Shown here in pieces: positions 63,657-64,000 of a DNA stretch of 64,000 nucleotides; position 1 is the stretch's first letter, and every line of letters begins with the position of its first letter. This DNA comes from CBDVBZ01 sp965372355 (GTDB lineage: Bacteria; Krumholzibacteriota; Krumholzibacteriia; WVZY01). The stretch is from contig CBDVBZ010000003.1 of the NCBI GenBank assembly GCA_965372355.1, positions 1-64,000 on the forward strand, written 5' to 3'. The position numbers and the translations under genes are program-made. The notes beneath the pieces are model-generated. The model saw nothing but the letters and a program-made list of their open reading frames with translations. It searched no databases and had not been told where the DNA came from.

Positions 63657-64000
63657 ATGGGGTTTGCGACTGACGCGATCCACGGTGGGCAGTCGTCCGA
63701 GGCTACGACGGGCGCGGTCATCCCGCCGATATTCCAGACATCGACCTATCAGCAGGACGGGTTGGGAGAGCATCGCGGGTATGAGTACGCGCGCACGCAG
63801 AACCCCACGCGGGAAGCGTATGAACGCAACATCGCGGTGCTGGAGAAGGGCAGGTTCGGTATTGCGTTTGCTTCCGGTATGTCCGCGGTTACCTCGGTGA
63901 TGCAGCTTTTTGGAGTTGGAGATGAGATTGTCGTTTCGGACAACGTCTATGGCGGGACCCATCGGGTTGCCGAAATGGTGCTCAATCGCCTGGGTCTGAA
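63657..64000 (+). CDS. Cystathionine gamma-synthase/lyase, truncated by the window end
   Basis: ATG at 63657 with GCGGAGG upstream; the frame runs off the window after 114 codons. Cys/Met-metabolism PLP family: ATDAIHGGQSSEATTGAVIP, PPIFQTSTYQQDGLG, YEYARTQNPTREAYERNIAV, EKGRFGIAFASGMSAVTSVM, and IVVSDNVYGGTHRV. The cofactor Lys is beyond the window. With CBS upstream, reverse transsulfuration to cysteine is the likely role. Confidence 0.92.
   Translation, partial: MGFATDAIHGGQSSEATTGAVIPPIFQTSTYQQDGLGEHRGYEYARTQNPTREAYERNIAVLEKGRFGIAFASGMSAVTSVMQLFGVGDEIVVSDNVYGGTHRVAEMVLNRLGL

Overview
The window is a 64-kb piece of a G+C-rich bacterial chromosome, densely packed on both strands with ATG, GTG and TTG starts. 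No rRNA, tRNA, CRISPR array, prophage or insertion sequence was recognised. An LptD-type outer-membrane protein, several lipobox lipoproteins, a PorX-like response regulator and a broken secreted protein with a FlgD-like C-terminal tail point to a Gram-negative bacterium of the FCB superphylum or a related candidate phylum (Eisenbacteria- or Krumholzibacteria-like). That placement is inference from gene content; no marker here settles it.

Layout. (1) 51-10861: gamma-glutamyltransferase on the minus strand, then a rhodanese without its catalytic cysteine, transketolase, transaldolase, an SxtJ/DUF5989/carbamoyltransferase trio, 6-phosphogluconolactonase and a class I aldolase: mostly pentose-phosphate and lower sugar metabolism. 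(2) 11194-19669: zinc ribbon, LemA and M48 protease cluster, a small envelope protein, a KamA-type radical SAM enzyme with a structured leader, bifunctional FTCD, and minus-strand peptidase genes. (3) 19935-28255: a near-complete UMP operon, pyrR-pyrB-pyrC-(TPR lipoprotein)-pyrK-pyrD-pyrF, behind a promoter, a PyrR-type RNA loop and an attenuator-like terminator, followed by an ion-transporter-family permease. (4) 28252-32819: two secreted lipoproteins with about 39-residue propeller-like repeats flank a bacterial DA1-like protein (LIM zinc fingers plus HELTH peptidase). (5) 32881-35047: YjbQ, a methyltransferase and a STAS protein.

(6) 35284-43480: a nucleotide-sugar and polysaccharide operon with two paralogous GDP-mannose-dehydratase-like enzymes, Ugd, RfbB, WecB, a Wzx flippase and a WecA-type initiating transferase. 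(7) 43608-54821: a porphobilinogen-deaminase-like pseudoenzyme, SerS, a histidine kinase next to a PorX-like receiver-PglZ protein, then a run of mostly abutting or overlapping genes: tsaE-tsaB-rimI-pnp, accD-folC-glk. (8) 54823-64000: a very large LptD, HU, a secreted protein, a secreted FlgD-tail protein broken by an in-frame TAG and a frame change, cystathionine beta-synthase and the start of a cystathionine gamma-synthase/lyase.

The strongest leads are the catalytically stripped HemC-like protein, the PorX-like/kinase pair, the DA1-like protease between two propeller lipoproteins, the pyr leader with an atypical PyrR loop, and a dispersed intergenic repeat present three times (31331, 37223 and 45951). 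Family assignments come from recognising motifs in the translations; no database search was run.
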